A stretch of 64,000 nt of DNA from an uncultured Paracoccaceae bacterium (GCA_947493335.1 CANLQO010000001.1:1674001-1738000); one strand, 5' to 3'; numbered from the stretch's first letter, positions 1 to 8,567 are shown. The notes: generated from the letters alone by a model not told the origin. Numbers and translations are program-made.

Positions 1-334
1 GGCATCGGGCATCATTGGTGGCCTCGTTGACGGCTCTGGCCGTTCCTCGGCGGCCGAACGCATCGCGCTGCTGGCCGGACTTGTGCTGGTCCCTGCTGTG
101 CTTGCGCTGATCATGGGCGGGGCAGAGACCCATCTGACGCCCAACCTTGCTGTTGTTGTTGCAGGCGGGTTGCTGGTGGGTGTCGGCACGCGGATCGCGA
201 ATGGCTGCACATCGGGCCACGGTGTCTGCGGGATCAGCCGCCTGTCGCTGCGCGGCATCGTGGCGACCGTCTTCTATATCGGTGCCGGTGGTCTGACGGT
301 GGTCATTTTCAAGCACCTGTTGGGGGTGATCTGA
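1..334 (+). CDS. YeeE/YedE family sulfur transporter half, 5' end outside window
   Basis: The reading frame is open from base 2 to the TGA at 332-334, so the gene begins before the window; the GTG at 83 is internal. The visible part has hydrophobic segments and the cysteine motif [11 protein letters not shown] followed by SRLSLR. That is the signature of the Sulf_transp (YeeE/YedE) family of inner-membrane proteins, which import thiosulfate or related sulfur species. The stop overlaps the ATG of the next gene (TGATG), which implies translational coupling. Together the two genes correspond to the two halves of longer YeeE proteins. The exact sulfur substrate is inferred from the family only. 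Confidence 0.85.
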   Translation, partial: ASGIIGGLVDGSGRSSAAERIALLAGLVLVPAVLALIMGGAETHLTPNLAVVVAGGLLVGVGTRIANGCTSGHGVCGISRLSLRGIVATVFYIGAGGLTVVIFKHLLGVI

Positions 335-765
335 TGCGCAACATTTATGCCTTCCTCGTCGGCGGTCTCTTTGGCGCGGGCCTTTTGTTGTCGGGCATGA
401 CCGACACCCGCAAGGTGCAGGGCTGGCTTGATCTCTTTGGCGACTGGGACCCGACGCTGGCCTTTGTGATGGGTGGCGCGATCATTCCGATGGCCATTGC
501 TTGGCGCTTTGTGCCGGGTCGCGCGCCTGTGCTGGGTGGGGCCTTCCCGCAGCCGCCCGCGCCCGAGGTGGGGCGCAAACTTGTGCTGGGCTCGGTCCTC
601 TTTGGGGCCGGTTGGGGCCTGTCGGGCCTCTGCCCCGGCCCTGCCGTCGCCTCAATCAGCTTTGGTGGCCTGGGCGGGCTGGTGTTCCTGATCGCAATGC
701 TGGCTGGCATGTTGCTGGCCCCGCCGCTGCGTAACCGGCTGGACGCCGTGCCAGCGCCAAGCTAG
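334..765 (+). CDS. YeeE/YedE family (DUF6691-type) second half-transporter
   Basis: This is a 143-residue membrane protein. The N-terminal helix begins [22 protein letters not shown] second repeat carries LFGAGWGLSGLCPGPAVAS, whose cysteine motif (GLCPGPA) is diagnostic of the DUF6691/YedE-like half. It should pair with the upstream half to form one sulfur-compound permease. The start codon overlaps the upstream stop. A DUF442 protein follows after 8 bases with its own AGGAAA site. In other bacteria (the bigR operon of Xylella and Agrobacterium) this gene combination is linked to sulfide detoxification; that role here is inferred. Confidence 0.85.
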   Translation: MRNIYAFLVGGLFGAGLLLSGMTDTRKVQGWLDLFGDWDPTLAFVMGGAIIPMAIAWRFVPGRAPVLGGAFPQPPAPEVGRKLVLGSVLFGAGWGLSGLCPGPAVASISFGGLGGLVFLIAMLAGMLLAPPLRNRLDAVPAPS

Positions 766-773
766 GAAACAGC

Positions 774-1193
774 ATGGATATTCGCCCGATCACCCCGACC
801 TACGCCGTCTCGCCCCAGATTGACCCCGCCGACATCCCTGCGATCAAGGCTGCGGGCTATGTTGCCATCATCAACAACCGGCCTGACGCCGAAATTCCGC
901 CCAGCCACCAAAGCGCCGCGCTGCGTGCCCTGGCCGAGGCTGAAGGGCTGGTCTTTGTAGACAATCCCGTCACGCATCAGGGCCTGAACATGGAAATGGT
1001 GACGGATCAGCGCGACGTGATGGACGATGCCACCGGCCCCGTCCTTGCCTATTGCGCTTCTGGCACGCGCAGCACGATTGTCTGGGCGCTGGGTCAGGCA
1101 GAGCGGATGGAGCCGGATGCGATCATCACGGCGGCGGCGGCACAGGGCTATGACATTGGCGGTATGCGCCGCCAGCTAGACGCCCTGCGCTGA
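774..1193 (+). CDS. DUF442 / TIGR01244 sulfurtransferase-phosphatase-like protein
   Basis: The 139-residue protein has a phosphatase-fold active loop, AYCASGTRST, at roughly residues 90-99. The catalytic Cys and Arg of the Cx5R type are present. TIGR01244 proteins are annotated as sulfur transferases. The same domain is fused to a persulfide dioxygenase in the Blh protein of bigR operons, next to YeeE/YedE genes, as it is here. A persulfide-handling role is therefore likely but inferred. The start is set by AGGAAAC seven bases upstream. It closes a three-gene plus-strand unit and ends 31 bases before the end of a minus-strand gene. No ArsR-type BigR regulator is visible; it could lie upstream of the window. 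Confidence 0.8.
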   Translation: MDIRPITPTYAVSPQIDPADIPAIKAAGYVAIINNRPDAEIPPSHQSAALRALAEAEGLVFVDNPVTHQGLNMEMVTDQRDVMDDATGPVLAYCASGTRSTIVWALGQAERMEPDAIITAAAAQGYDIGGMRRQLDALR

Positions 1194-1224
1194 ACGGTAG
1201 GTTCACCAGCAATTGAAACCTTTG

Positions 1225-2184
1225 CTAGGGCTGTGACGTCGCCAATTGTGGTTGCTGTGCTGGCGCGGGTGGCACACTTCTTTGCGGCGGCAAGTCGCGC
1301 AGATCCAGTTTTTCGCCATCCTCAACCCTGACCGCGATCTGACCGGCGACCTGTCCCAACCGGGCCTTGGCCACCAATCGTCCGTCAAGCGCTTCGAGCC
1401 TGACCGTCCCCACGGTGCAACCATGCAGTGGCAAAAGCTGCCCGACTTCCAGCTTTGTGGCGACGGCCAAAGGCAGATCAAAACGATGCAGTACCGCGTC
1501 CAGACAGGCCGGGGCAGCCAAAACGGTTTGCGGAAAATCCTTTGCCCAATTGCCGCGCATGGGCGCAGGTGCCGGGCGCGGCGCCTCTGCCGCTGCTTGT
1601 GGTGGCAAGGCAATCATCATCTCTGCCGCGCGGTCACCGCCCGACAGCGTTACCGCCACACGGATCACCCGATAGAGCTGATCCCGCAGCACAAATCCCG
1701 TCGATCTGGGACCCGCCAGGCGCGCCAACAGGGCCACATCTTCTGTCCAGCCATCCAGCGCCGTGCGTGCGGTGGTCTGGGCCAGTTCCTCCAGCAATCC
1801 AGTCAGGAATGGCGACACCAACGCCGCATCGGCCCGGGTGATCGGTCGCGCCTCTCCGGGGGTTCCGGCAACGCGGCCGGTTGTCTGCACCTCGACCGCG
1901 GCGCTGCACAAGGTCGCGTCACACACCATGACCCCGCGTGTATCGGACCCCTGCCCCAACCCCATGATCAACAGATCATCGTTCAGCGCCGCCAAAAGCG
2001 CATCAAGTTCCATCATTTCTTCGCTGATCGTGCTGACGGCAAGCGTCAGCGACACCGAATTCTGCGCCGCGCGGGTGACCGCCAGCGTCACGGCGCGAGA
2101 GGCCGTCAGGGGCACATCGGGCACCTTGACGGCTGGCCGATGGGTCATCTGTTGCAATACCGTGCGCGGGGCGTCGTCGTTCAT
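1225..2184 (-). CDS. FliM/FliN (SpoA) C-terminal domain protein
   Basis: The 319-residue protein has a FliM/CheC-like middle region (about 30-180) and a C-terminal SpoA domain (about 235-305) with VATKLEVGQLLPL and LVAKARLGQVAGQIAVRVED. SpoA domains form the C-ring of flagellar motors and the sorting platform of type III secretion. No other flagellar gene is in the window. The start at 2184 is preceded by AGGCAGGTGAT; an in-frame ATG at 2202 has no such site. It lies 71 bases downstream of a symporter-type histidine kinase on the same strand, so co-transcription is likely. A stretch ELDALL near residue 59 resembles the CheY-binding peptide of FliM but sits inside the folded domain and may be chance. 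Confidence 0.75.
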   Translation of the reverse strand: MNDDAPRTVLQQMTHRPAVKVPDVPLTASRAVTLAVTRAAQNSVSLTLAVSTISEEMMELDALLAALNDDLLIMGLGQGSDTRGVMVCDATLCSAAVEVQTTGRVAGTPGEARPITRADAALVSPFLTGLLEELAQTTARTALDGWTEDVALLARLAGPRSTGFVLRDQLYRVIRVAVTLSGGDRAAEMMIALPPQAAAEAPRPAPAPMRGNWAKDFPQTVLAAPACLDAVLHRFDLPLAVATKLEVGQLLPLHGCTVGTVRLEALDGRLVAKARLGQVAGQIAVRVEDGEKLDLRDLPPQRSVPPAPAQQPQLATSQP

Positions 2185-2255
2185 ATCACCTGCCTTGTCC
2201 ATTCTGGACAGCGCGACGTTAACCGCAAATTGGTTTACAGCCGGTGAATACCAGA

Positions 2256-4940
2256 TCAGGAAGCGGCAATCGCACGGGCCTTTGGCAGGCTGACGCGAAA
2301 CGCGGCACCGCCCTGCCCCGGCACATAGGCAATGCTGCCGCCCAGACGCTCCATGATCTCGCGGCAAATCGCCAATCCCAGCCCCGCGCCGCCTGCGCGC
2401 TTTTCGTCGGCAAGTCGCGCAAATTTCTCAAAAATCATATCCTGGTGGCCGGGCAGAATGCCGCTGCCGTTGTCGACAAAATCAACCGTTGTCTGGCCGT
2501 CGATATCGCGCACGATGATCTTCAATTCCGGCGTTTCCGCATCGCAGTATTTGGCCGCATTGGCGATCAGATTGATGAAAACCTGCACCAGCCTGTCCAG
2601 ATCGGTTTCAAGCACGACCGCCTCTCTGGCGGGTTTGCGGCTAATCGCGATCTTGCGGCTGCTGGCCCCGGCCGAATCGACGGCCCGCGTGATCAGATCC
2701 GACAGCACGCCGCGCTCTGAATTCAGCGTCACCTGTCCATTTTCCAGCACCGACAGGTCCAGCAGATCATCCAGCAATCGCGTTAACCGCACCGCTTCAT
2801 CATGGATGATCCCCGCATGACGTGCCTTGTCTGCGGCATCCATATCCATGTCGCGCATGATCTCGGAAAACGACCGGATCGAGGTCATCGGCGTGCGCAA
2901 CTCGTGGCTGATCTGGCTAAGAAAGGCATCCTTTTGCACCGACAGCGCTGTCAGCTTGTCATTGGCCGCGCGCAGGGCCCTTGCCGTGCGCTCCTGCTCG
3001 GCCGATTTCGCCTCAAGCTGGTTGGAATATTCCATGATCTGTGCCGCCTCGTCGGCCACGGCAATCAAATCCTCAACCGACACGCTCGCCCCTTCGGTCA
3101 ATTGCCCGATCATCGCATGTGCTGTGGCCGCGCCGACCGAACCGGCCAGCTCGCGTTCAAGCCGGGCGATAAAGTCCGGCGTCACATCGGGCAGAAACCC
3201 ATCCTTGCCCTGTTCCTTGGCATGACGCTGAAAGATCGCCTGCGCCTCACTGCCGCCCAGAATGCGCTGCGCCATGATCAGCAGGTCCTCTGCCCCTGCC
3301 CCGCTGCTGGCCCAGGTCTGTGCGCCGGCGGTATCTGCAAAGACATTGACGAATTGCGCGCCCTGCAACCGCTCCAGCGGCGTGGGAAAGCTCAGGACGG
3401 AGCCGATAAAGAACGCCGCTGTATTCAGCAGCATCGACCACAGCAGTCCGTGCACCAGCGGATCAAGCCCCGCAACGCCAAACAACGCCTCGGGCCTTAG
3501 CCACGACAGGCCCATCGGGCCCATTGCCATTACTTCTGCGCTGACGACCGCACTGCCAAAGCTCGGCAGGAAGAGCGTCCAGGTCCAGACCACAAACCCG
3601 GTCAGCAGCCCCATCACCGCGCCCACGCGCGTGGCCCCGCGCCAGAAGATCCCGCCCAGCATCACCGGCAGTACCTGCACCGCACCCGAAAAGGACACCA
3701 GCCCGATGGCGGCAAGGGCCGTGCCGCCGCCCGAGAGGCGATAGTATAGATAGCCCAGCGCCAGCACGCCAGCGATCGACAGCCGCCGCGCGGTCACGAT
3801 CACCCTGCGCACATCGCCCGAAATACTCGCCCCCGTTGTGCGCCCGGTGTTCAGCCACAACGGCACGACGATATGGTTGCTGACCATGGTGGCCAGTGCG
3901 ATGGTCGCGACAATCACCATGGAGGTCGCCGACGAAAAACCACCAAGGAAAGACAGCATCGCAAGGCCGTCCTGTCCGGTCGCCAATGGCACCGTCAGCA
4001 CAAAAAGGTCAGGGTTTGCGCCTTCGGGCATGATGTTCAGCCCGACGACCGCAATGGGGATCACGAAAAGGCTCATCATCAACAGATAAAGCGGAAAGGC
4101 CCAGCTTGCCGTGCGCAGGTGCGCTTCGTCGGCGTTTTCGACCACAAGCACCTGAAACATCCGCGGCAGACACAAAAAAGCCGCTGCAGAGAGGAAAATC
4201 AGACTAGCCCACCGGCCGCCGCTTTGGTCCCAATTTGCAATCGGGGATTGGTCGATCTGTTCCAATACGGCCGCCGCACCGCCGCCGATGCCCCAAACCA
4301 CAAAGATGCCCACCGCCAAAAGCGCCACCAGCTTGACCACTGCCTCAACCGCGATGGCCATGACGATACCGTGGTGGCGTTCGTTGGCGTCCAGGTTCCG
4401 CGTGCCGAACAGCACCGTGAAAATCGCCAGCCCCACGGCCACCCAGACCGCTGCACGGTTCAGGTCAGCCGTCTGCCACCCCTCTCCGCCCGCTTCTGCA
4501 AAGACCGCAAAAGACAGGGTCACCGACTGCAATTGCAGGGCGATATAGGGCGTGCCCGCGACCACCGCGATCAATGTGGCAATCATCCCCAACTGGGTGG
4601 ACTTTCCAAACCGGGAAGAGATCAGGTCAGCGATTGACGTGATGCGTTGCGTCCGCCCGATCCGCACCAGACGCCGCAGGATCAGCCACCAGCCGACCAT
4701 CACCAGCGTTGGTCCCAGATAGATGGTCACAAACTCCAGCCCTGACCGCGCCGCATATCCAACCGCGCCATAGAACGTCCAGGCCGTGCAGTAGATCGAC
4801 AGCGACAGCGTGTAGATCAAGGGTGAACGCAGCCAGCCGCTTTGCCCCAACCTAGCGCGGCGTTCGGCGGCAAAGGCCACGATGAACAGGAAAGCAACGT
4901 AACCCAGGGCCACAAAGACCAGCAGGTTGAACGACATCAT
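2256..4940 (-). CDS. Sodium:solute symporter-type sensor histidine kinase (CbrA/CrbS-like)
   Basis: The 894-residue protein joins an N-terminal SSF permease domain (about residues 1-500, some 13 membrane segments) to a kinase core. The kinase H-box is SHELRTP with His near 679. The N-box is NLIANAAKY near 788-796, the G1 box DNGSG near 823, and the G2 box GAGLGLA near 851. A coiled linker (about 620-675) precedes the H-box. CbrA and CrbS kinases of this architecture control use of histidine or acetate, and the transporter domain may also sense. The start overlaps the preceding gene by four bases (ATGA). A lone receiver lies two genes upstream and is the likely partner. Confidence 0.9.
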   Translation of the reverse strand: MMSFNLLVFVALGYVAFLFIVAFAAERRARLGQSGWLRSPLIYTLSLSIYCTAWTFYGAVGYAARSGLEFVTIYLGPTLVMVGWWLILRRLVRIGRTQRITSIADLISSRFGKSTQLGMIATLIAVVAGTPYIALQLQSVTLSFAVFAEAGGEGWQTADLNRAAVWVAVGLAIFTVLFGTRNLDANERHHGIVMAIAVEAVVKLVALLAVGIFVVWGIGGGAAAVLEQIDQSPIANWDQSGGRWASLIFLSAAAFLCLPRMFQVLVVENADEAHLRTASWAFPLYLLMMSLFVIPIAVVGLNIMPEGANPDLFVLTVPLATGQDGLAMLSFLGGFSSATSMVIVATIALATMVSNHIVVPLWLNTGRTTGASISGDVRRVIVTARRLSIAGVLALGYLYYRLSGGGTALAAIGLVSFSGAVQVLPVMLGGIFWRGATRVGAVMGLLTGFVVWTWTLFLPSFGSAVVSAEVMAMGPMGLSWLRPEALFGVAGLDPLVHGLLWSMLLNTAAFFIGSVLSFPTPLERLQGAQFVNVFADTAGAQTWASSGAGAEDLLIMAQRILGGSEAQAIFQRHAKEQGKDGFLPDVTPDFIARLERELAGSVGAATAHAMIGQLTEGASVSVEDLIAVADEAAQIMEYSNQLEAKSAEQERTARALRAANDKLTALSVQKDAFLSQISHELRTPMTSIRSFSEIMRDMDMDAADKARHAGIIHDEAVRLTRLLDDLLDLSVLENGQVTLNSERGVLSDLITRAVDSAGASSRKIAISRKPAREAVVLETDLDRLVQVFINLIANAAKYCDAETPELKIIVRDIDGQTTVDFVDNGSGILPGHQDMIFEKFARLADEKRAGGAGLGLAICREIMERLGGSIAYVPGQGGAAFRVSLPKARAIAAS

Positions 4941-5200
4941 CCGTCTGCGTCCTCGCCCGCGTCGTCCGGGGCATCAGGCACCAGTCGGCGCGACAAAAGG
5001 GCGGCAAGCACGATCAGGAAGACCCAGACCCCAAAGACATATTGCACTGCGATCCCGGTGCCGCCTGCGCCGCGCCACAGCAGCGGCAACAGCCACAGGA
5101 TCACACCCAGCACCGGCAACATCCGCAAGGCATCGCGCAGGCGCCGCTGCCGGTAAGAGGCGCGCGCCAGAAAGACCGCTCTTTCCTTGCCGGGCGTCAT
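4937..5200 (-). CDS. Two-helix small membrane protein in kinase operon
   Basis: This 87-residue basic-then-hydrophobic protein has two predicted membrane helices (about 27-43, MLPVLGVILWLLPLLW, and 53-70) and an acidic tail. Both ends overlap neighbours by four bases (ATGA): the receiver gene upstream and the symporter-kinase downstream. Its existence as a gene is therefore well supported. I do not recognise a named family. In size and topology it resembles DUF4212 proteins, the small partners of some sodium/solute symporters, so an accessory subunit of the kinase's transporter domain is a reasonable inference. Confidence 0.75.
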   Translation of the reverse strand: MTPGKERAVFLARASYRQRRLRDALRMLPVLGVILWLLPLLWRGAGGTGIAVQYVFGVWVFLIVLAALLSRRLVPDAPDDAGEDADG

Positions 5201-5565
5201 GAGCCGATCAACCGGCGCACATGGTCGCGCACTTCGGTGTTGGAAAAGGGCTTGGTCAGGAATAGCGTCGCGCCCAGCCGTTCCGCCATTTCCCGATCCT
5301 TGGTCTGCCCGCGTGCGGTCAACATCATCACCGGCAAGTCTGCCGTCTCGGGTGTCGCGCGCACATCGCGCAGGATGTCATAGCCCGACCGCCCGGGCAG
5401 CATCACATCCAGAATGATCATATCGGGCAACTGGGTGGCCAATTTGTCCATCGCTGTCGTGCCATCCTCGTGCGTGTGCACGGTGAACCCGTCGCGCGAC
5501 AGAATGAAACTGATCGCCTCGATGATGTTCGGCTCATCCTCGATCAGCAAAACGCGCTTACCCAT
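5197..5565 (-). CDS. Single-domain response regulator (CheY-like receiver)
   Basis: The 122-residue protein is a receiver domain only, with no output domain. It shows the acidic pair in LLIEDEPN, the phospho-acceptor Asp in MIILDVMLPG, the switch Thr in MLTARGQ and the conserved Lys in FLTKPFS. The start at 5565 follows AGAGGGG; an in-frame start at 5619 lacks a site. It is the first gene of a four-base-overlap chain with a two-helix protein and the symporter-kinase, so it is probably the phosphoryl acceptor of that kinase. Without an output domain it must act by protein contact or as a phosphate relay. Confidence 0.9.
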   Translation of the reverse strand: MGKRVLLIEDEPNIIEAISFILSRDGFTVHTHEDGTTAMDKLATQLPDMIILDVMLPGRSGYDILRDVRATPETADLPVMMLTARGQTKDREMAERLGATLFLTKPFSNTEVRDHVRRLIGS

Positions 5566-5588
5566 GCAACTGCCCCTCTCTGCAACGG

Positions 5589-5612
5589 CGCAGATGGCTC
5601 CCCCCGTCTGCG
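5589..5612. repeat. Inverted repeat between ScfR-like gene and receiver gene
   Basis: CGCAGA (5589-5594) and TCTGCG (5607-5612) are perfect inverted arms, extended inward by GG/CC after a one-base mismatch. It lies in the 78-base gap downstream of the ScfR-like gene, just before the receiver gene's ribosome site. No T-run follows on either strand, so it may be an mRNA hairpin that partly separates the two genes rather than a full terminator. Confidence 0.45.
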
Positions 5613-5643
5613 GCTGCAACTATCACGTTCCGCTGGCGGCCTG

Positions 5644-6963
5644 TCAAAGGGGATCAGCCGGGGCGGTGCCCAGCGCTGAGGGTTCGCGTCGCGCCGCACA
5701 GCCCGTGCGCGGACAAATCCGGCAAGAGACGCCAACCGGAACGGCAGGTCCCTGCCCCGGCGCGCTATCCGCCATCACCAGCATCGTGGCCTGCAAAAGC
5801 GGTGGACGGTCGGCCTGCGCGTCTCCGACCGTCTGTGCGATGGCCCAACAGGTCAGACGGGTCTGGGGATGACCGGGGATCGCGACCTCTGAAATGATCG
5901 GCCGTCCTGCTTGCCCCAAGGCGGTAAAGACCGGCCAAAGCGGGCACGCCGTGCCGCGCGGAAAGGCGAAATCGGGGATCTGCTTAAGCAACGTGGGAAA
6001 GCCACCCGCGTCACACAAAACCAACCCCATCGGTGGGCGACCCGCAGTTGCAGGCAAGGACGCAAGCCGCCGCATCACCTGCGCCAGATCGCCGCCCAAG
6101 GCGCTGGCAAGCCCCCAAAGATCATAGCCATGTTTCGCAATCGCGGCCTCAACCTCTGGTATCGGCAGCGCGGCGGCGTCCCTTGCATAGACAGCGGCCC
6201 AGGTGTCAAACACCTCTTGGGCGGGCTTGCGCAGGTTTCGTGACAAATCCGTTGCGGGCTGCCCCGCCTCGATCGCGTCCAGATGCCAACCGCAGGCGTC
6301 CAGCACCGCCTCAACCTCTTCCAGCGGCGACAACGGCACACCTGCGCCTGCATCAGGCGCATCAAAGTAAGTCACCAGCGCATCGCTTTCTGCCGCCAGC
6401 CTGACCGCATCATCGTGGATATTGCGGTGAAAGCGTTGCTGCCATTCAGCGTCGATCTTTTCGTCGCTGGTCAGGATCGACGCCGTGGACCGGATCGCCG
6501 TCACCGCTGAGATCACGCCATGCAGGGCCGTCGCCAGATCCGGGTCATAGGTGATCCGGTCCGTCAACATCTGTGCCCGCGTTTCCAGCGCGTTGATCCG
6601 GGCAGCCTGTGCTGCGATCAACCCGGCCCAGCCGGGGTAGCGCGCAGCCAGTTCATCCGCCTTTGCCACTTCCGCCAGACCCGGCTCCCATTCGCTGGCG
6701 GCGCGCTGCATCGCCTCCAACACGGTGCGCTCTGCCCCGTCGGTCAACAGCCCGGGTTCGGTCTGCAACGCCAAGGAGATGTCGGCCAGCAAGCGCCCCG
6801 CGATTCTGCGTTTGTCGTGTTCGATCAGGTTCAGATAAGACGGCGAAATCCCCGCCATCTGCGCCAGATCGGCCTGTCGCAGCCCCAGATCAAGTCTGCG
6901 GGCGCGGATCCGAGAGCCGGTACGGGGCGCGTGTGTATTGGCCAATTTGCTTAACCTTTTCAT
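5644..6963 (-). CDS. ScfR-like short-chain acyl-CoA responsive transcriptional regulator
   Basis: The 439-residue protein has an N-terminal XRE helix-turn-helix (about residues 18-70: IRARRLDLGLRQADLAQ, AGISPSYLNLIEH). The C-terminal ScfR/DUF2083 domain has the cysteine cluster CRICPRTGCAARREPSA near the end. Regulators of this family (ScfR, RamB, PrpC2 regulators) sense short-chain acyl-CoA and control acetate, propionate or ethylmalonyl-CoA metabolism. No HExxH peptidase motif is seen in the middle. The start at 6963 follows AGAAAGG. It is divergent from an ABC importer operon and upstream of the receiver/kinase genes, so it may control either. Confidence 0.85.
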   Translation of the reverse strand: MKRLSKLANTHAPRTGSRIRARRLDLGLRQADLAQMAGISPSYLNLIEHDKRRIAGRLLADISLALQTEPGLLTDGAERTVLEAMQRAASEWEPGLAEVAKADELAARYPGWAGLIAAQAARINALETRAQMLTDRITYDPDLATALHGVISAVTAIRSTASILTSDEKIDAEWQQRFHRNIHDDAVRLAAESDALVTYFDAPDAGAGVPLSPLEEVEAVLDACGWHLDAIEAGQPATDLSRNLRKPAQEVFDTWAAVYARDAAALPIPEVEAAIAKHGYDLWGLASALGGDLAQVMRRLASLPATAGRPPMGLVLCDAGGFPTLLKQIPDFAFPRGTACPLWPVFTALGQAGRPIISEVAIPGHPQTRLTCWAIAQTVGDAQADRPPLLQATMLVMADSAPGQGPAVPVGVSCRICPRTGCAARREPSALGTAPADPL

Positions 6964-6994
6964 AACCTTTCTGCACCTGCGCGAAAACAGATTT

Positions 6995-7016
6995 ACAGAA
7001 TACAATGGCATTCTGT
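6995..7016. promoter_or_regulatory. Candidate operator between ScfR-like gene and ABC importer
   Basis: ACAGAAT (6995-7001) and ATTCTGT (7010-7016) are perfect inverted arms separated by eight bases. The site lies about 30 bases upstream of the regulator's start, in the 203-base divergent region. Its position suits autoregulation or control of the importer by the ScfR-like protein. This is inference; no TTGCAA-type RamB consensus was recognised. Confidence 0.4.
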
Positions 7017-7166
7017 TCAGATGTTTACAAAAAAGTCCAGCAATCAGAACGTGATGCTATTCAGATACCCATTTCCGCCCGATGCTGCGACCAGCGCTGT
7101 AAAGTGTCTGGCGCAGTGGGAAAAGGAGGTCCCGCTGTGCGTATAAAATCCACAGGGAGGATATCA

Positions 7167-8519
7167 ATGTCCAAATCCAACTTCTCGCGCCGTGGCGTTT
7201 TGAAGACCGGGGCCATCGCTGGTGCCGGGCTTGCCTTGCCCACGTATCTGCGCGCTGACGGCCACTCCGGCTTTACCAACGCGCCGCAGGGCGACACCGT
7301 GAAAATCGGTTTCAACGTACCTCAAACCGGCCCCTACGCCGAAGAAGGTCTTGATGAACTGCGCGCGCAGGAACTTGCGGTTGAGCACCTCAACGGCATG
7401 GGCGACGGCGGCATGCTGAACACGTTCAGCGAAAAGAACCTCGACGGCACCGGCATCCTTGGCAAAAAGGTTGAATTCGTCACCGGTGACACCCAGACCA
7501 AGTCTGACGTGGCCCGTGCTTCGGCCCAGTCGATGATCCAGAAAGATGGCTGCATCATGATCAATGGCGGTTCGTCTTCGGGCGTGGCCGTGGCTGTGCA
7601 GGGTCTCTGCCAAGAGGCCGGCGTGATCTTCATGGCGGGTCTGACCCACTCCAACGACACCACCGGCAAGGACCGCAAGGCCAACGGTTTCCGTCACTTC
7701 TTCAACGGTTACATGTCCGGTGCTGCACTGGGCCCCGTGCTTGAGAACGAATACGGCAACGAGCGTCGCGCCTATCACCTGACCGCCGACTATAACTGGG
7801 GCTGGACCCAGCAAGAGTCGATTCAGGCCGCAACCGAGGCAATCGGCTGGCAGACCGCTGAAACCGTGCTGACGCCAGTTGGCGCTGGTGACTTCAGCTC
7901 TTACATCGCGCCGGTTCTGAACTCGGGCGCTGATACGCTGATCCTGAACCACTACGGTGGGGACATGGTGAACTCGCTGACCCAGGCCGTGCAGTTCGGT
8001 CTGCGCGACAAGCAGGTCAACGGCAAGGACTTCACCATCATCGTTCCGCTTTACTCGGAACTGATGGCTGCGGGTGCAGGCTCTAACATTCAGGGCGTGT
8101 TTGGTTCGATGAACTGGAACTGGCAGCTGCAGGACGAAGGCACCAAGGCCTTTGTGAAGTCGTTTGGCGAAAAGTACGGCTTCCCGCCGTCCAATGCCGC
8201 GCACACCTGCTATGTCCAGACCCTGCTTTATGCAGACGCCGTGACGCGCGCAGGCACCTTCAACCCATGTGGTGTTGTCGAAGCGCTCGAAGACTTCGAC
8301 TTCGACGGCATGGGCAACGGTCCGACCACCTACCGTGGCGCCGATCACCAGTGCTTCAAGGACGTGCTGGTCATGAAGGGCAAAGAGAACCCGACCAACC
8401 AGTACGACACGCTGGAAATCGTGGAAGTGACCCCACGTGCGCAGGTCGAATATGCAGCCGATCACCCGATGTTCGGCGGTGCCGAGGCATCCTTGGGTGA
8501 TTGTAACCCCGGCGCATAA
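7167..8519 (+). CDS. Branched-chain amino acid-type ABC transporter substrate-binding protein
   Basis: The 450-residue protein is a periplasmic Leu/Ile/Val/urea/amide-type binding protein (Peripla_BP_6 fold). The N-terminus has a twin-arginine signal (SRRGVLKTGAIAGAGLALP) and cleavage likely near residue 30. The mature part begins VKIGFNVPQTGPYAEEG. The start at 7167 is fixed by AGGGAGG (7154-7160); an upstream in-frame start at 7005 has no site. It heads a livHMGF-like operon. The ligand cannot be read from sequence: this family also binds urea, amides, aromatic acids and acyl compounds. Confidence 0.9.
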   Translation: MSKSNFSRRGVLKTGAIAGAGLALPTYLRADGHSGFTNAPQGDTVKIGFNVPQTGPYAEEGLDELRAQELAVEHLNGMGDGGMLNTFSEKNLDGTGILGKKVEFVTGDTQTKSDVARASAQSMIQKDGCIMINGGSSSGVAVAVQGLCQEAGVIFMAGLTHSNDTTGKDRKANGFRHFFNGYMSGAALGPVLENEYGNERRAYHLTADYNWGWTQQESIQAATEAIGWQTAETVLTPVGAGDFSSYIAPVLNSGADTLILNHYGGDMVNSLTQAVQFGLRDKQVNGKDFTIIVPLYSELMAAGAGSNIQGVFGSMNWNWQLQDEGTKAFVKSFGEKYGFPPSNAAHTCYVQTLLYADAVTRAGTFNPCGVVEALEDFDFDGMGNGPTTYRGADHQCFKDVLVMKGKENPTNQYDTLEIVEVTPRAQVEYAADHPMFGGAEASLGDCNPGA

Positions 8520-8533
8520 GCGTTCCCAAAAAC

Positions 8534-8567
8534 GGGTCGGGGCGGCGATGGCGCTGCCCCACCCTTT
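8534..8567 (+). terminator. Attenuator-like hairpin after the binding-protein gene
   Basis: GGGT-C-GGGGC (8534-8543) pairs with GCCCC-ACCC (8556-8564) and is followed by TTT. It sits 15 bases after the binding-protein stop and 60 bases before the permease gene. Partial terminators or mRNA-stabilising hairpins at this position are common in ABC operons and make the binding protein more abundant than the membrane parts. Confidence 0.55.

Noticed and set aside
2000-2035. ELDALL in the FliM-like protein as a true CheY-binding peptide
   Set aside because: In FliM the peptide is a free N-terminal segment. Here it sits at about residue 59, inside the folded middle domain, so it is only noted as a possible chance match.
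1367-2293. Plus-strand open frames opposite the FliM-like gene
   Set aside because: No family similarity; the minus-strand SpoA protein explains the coding signal.
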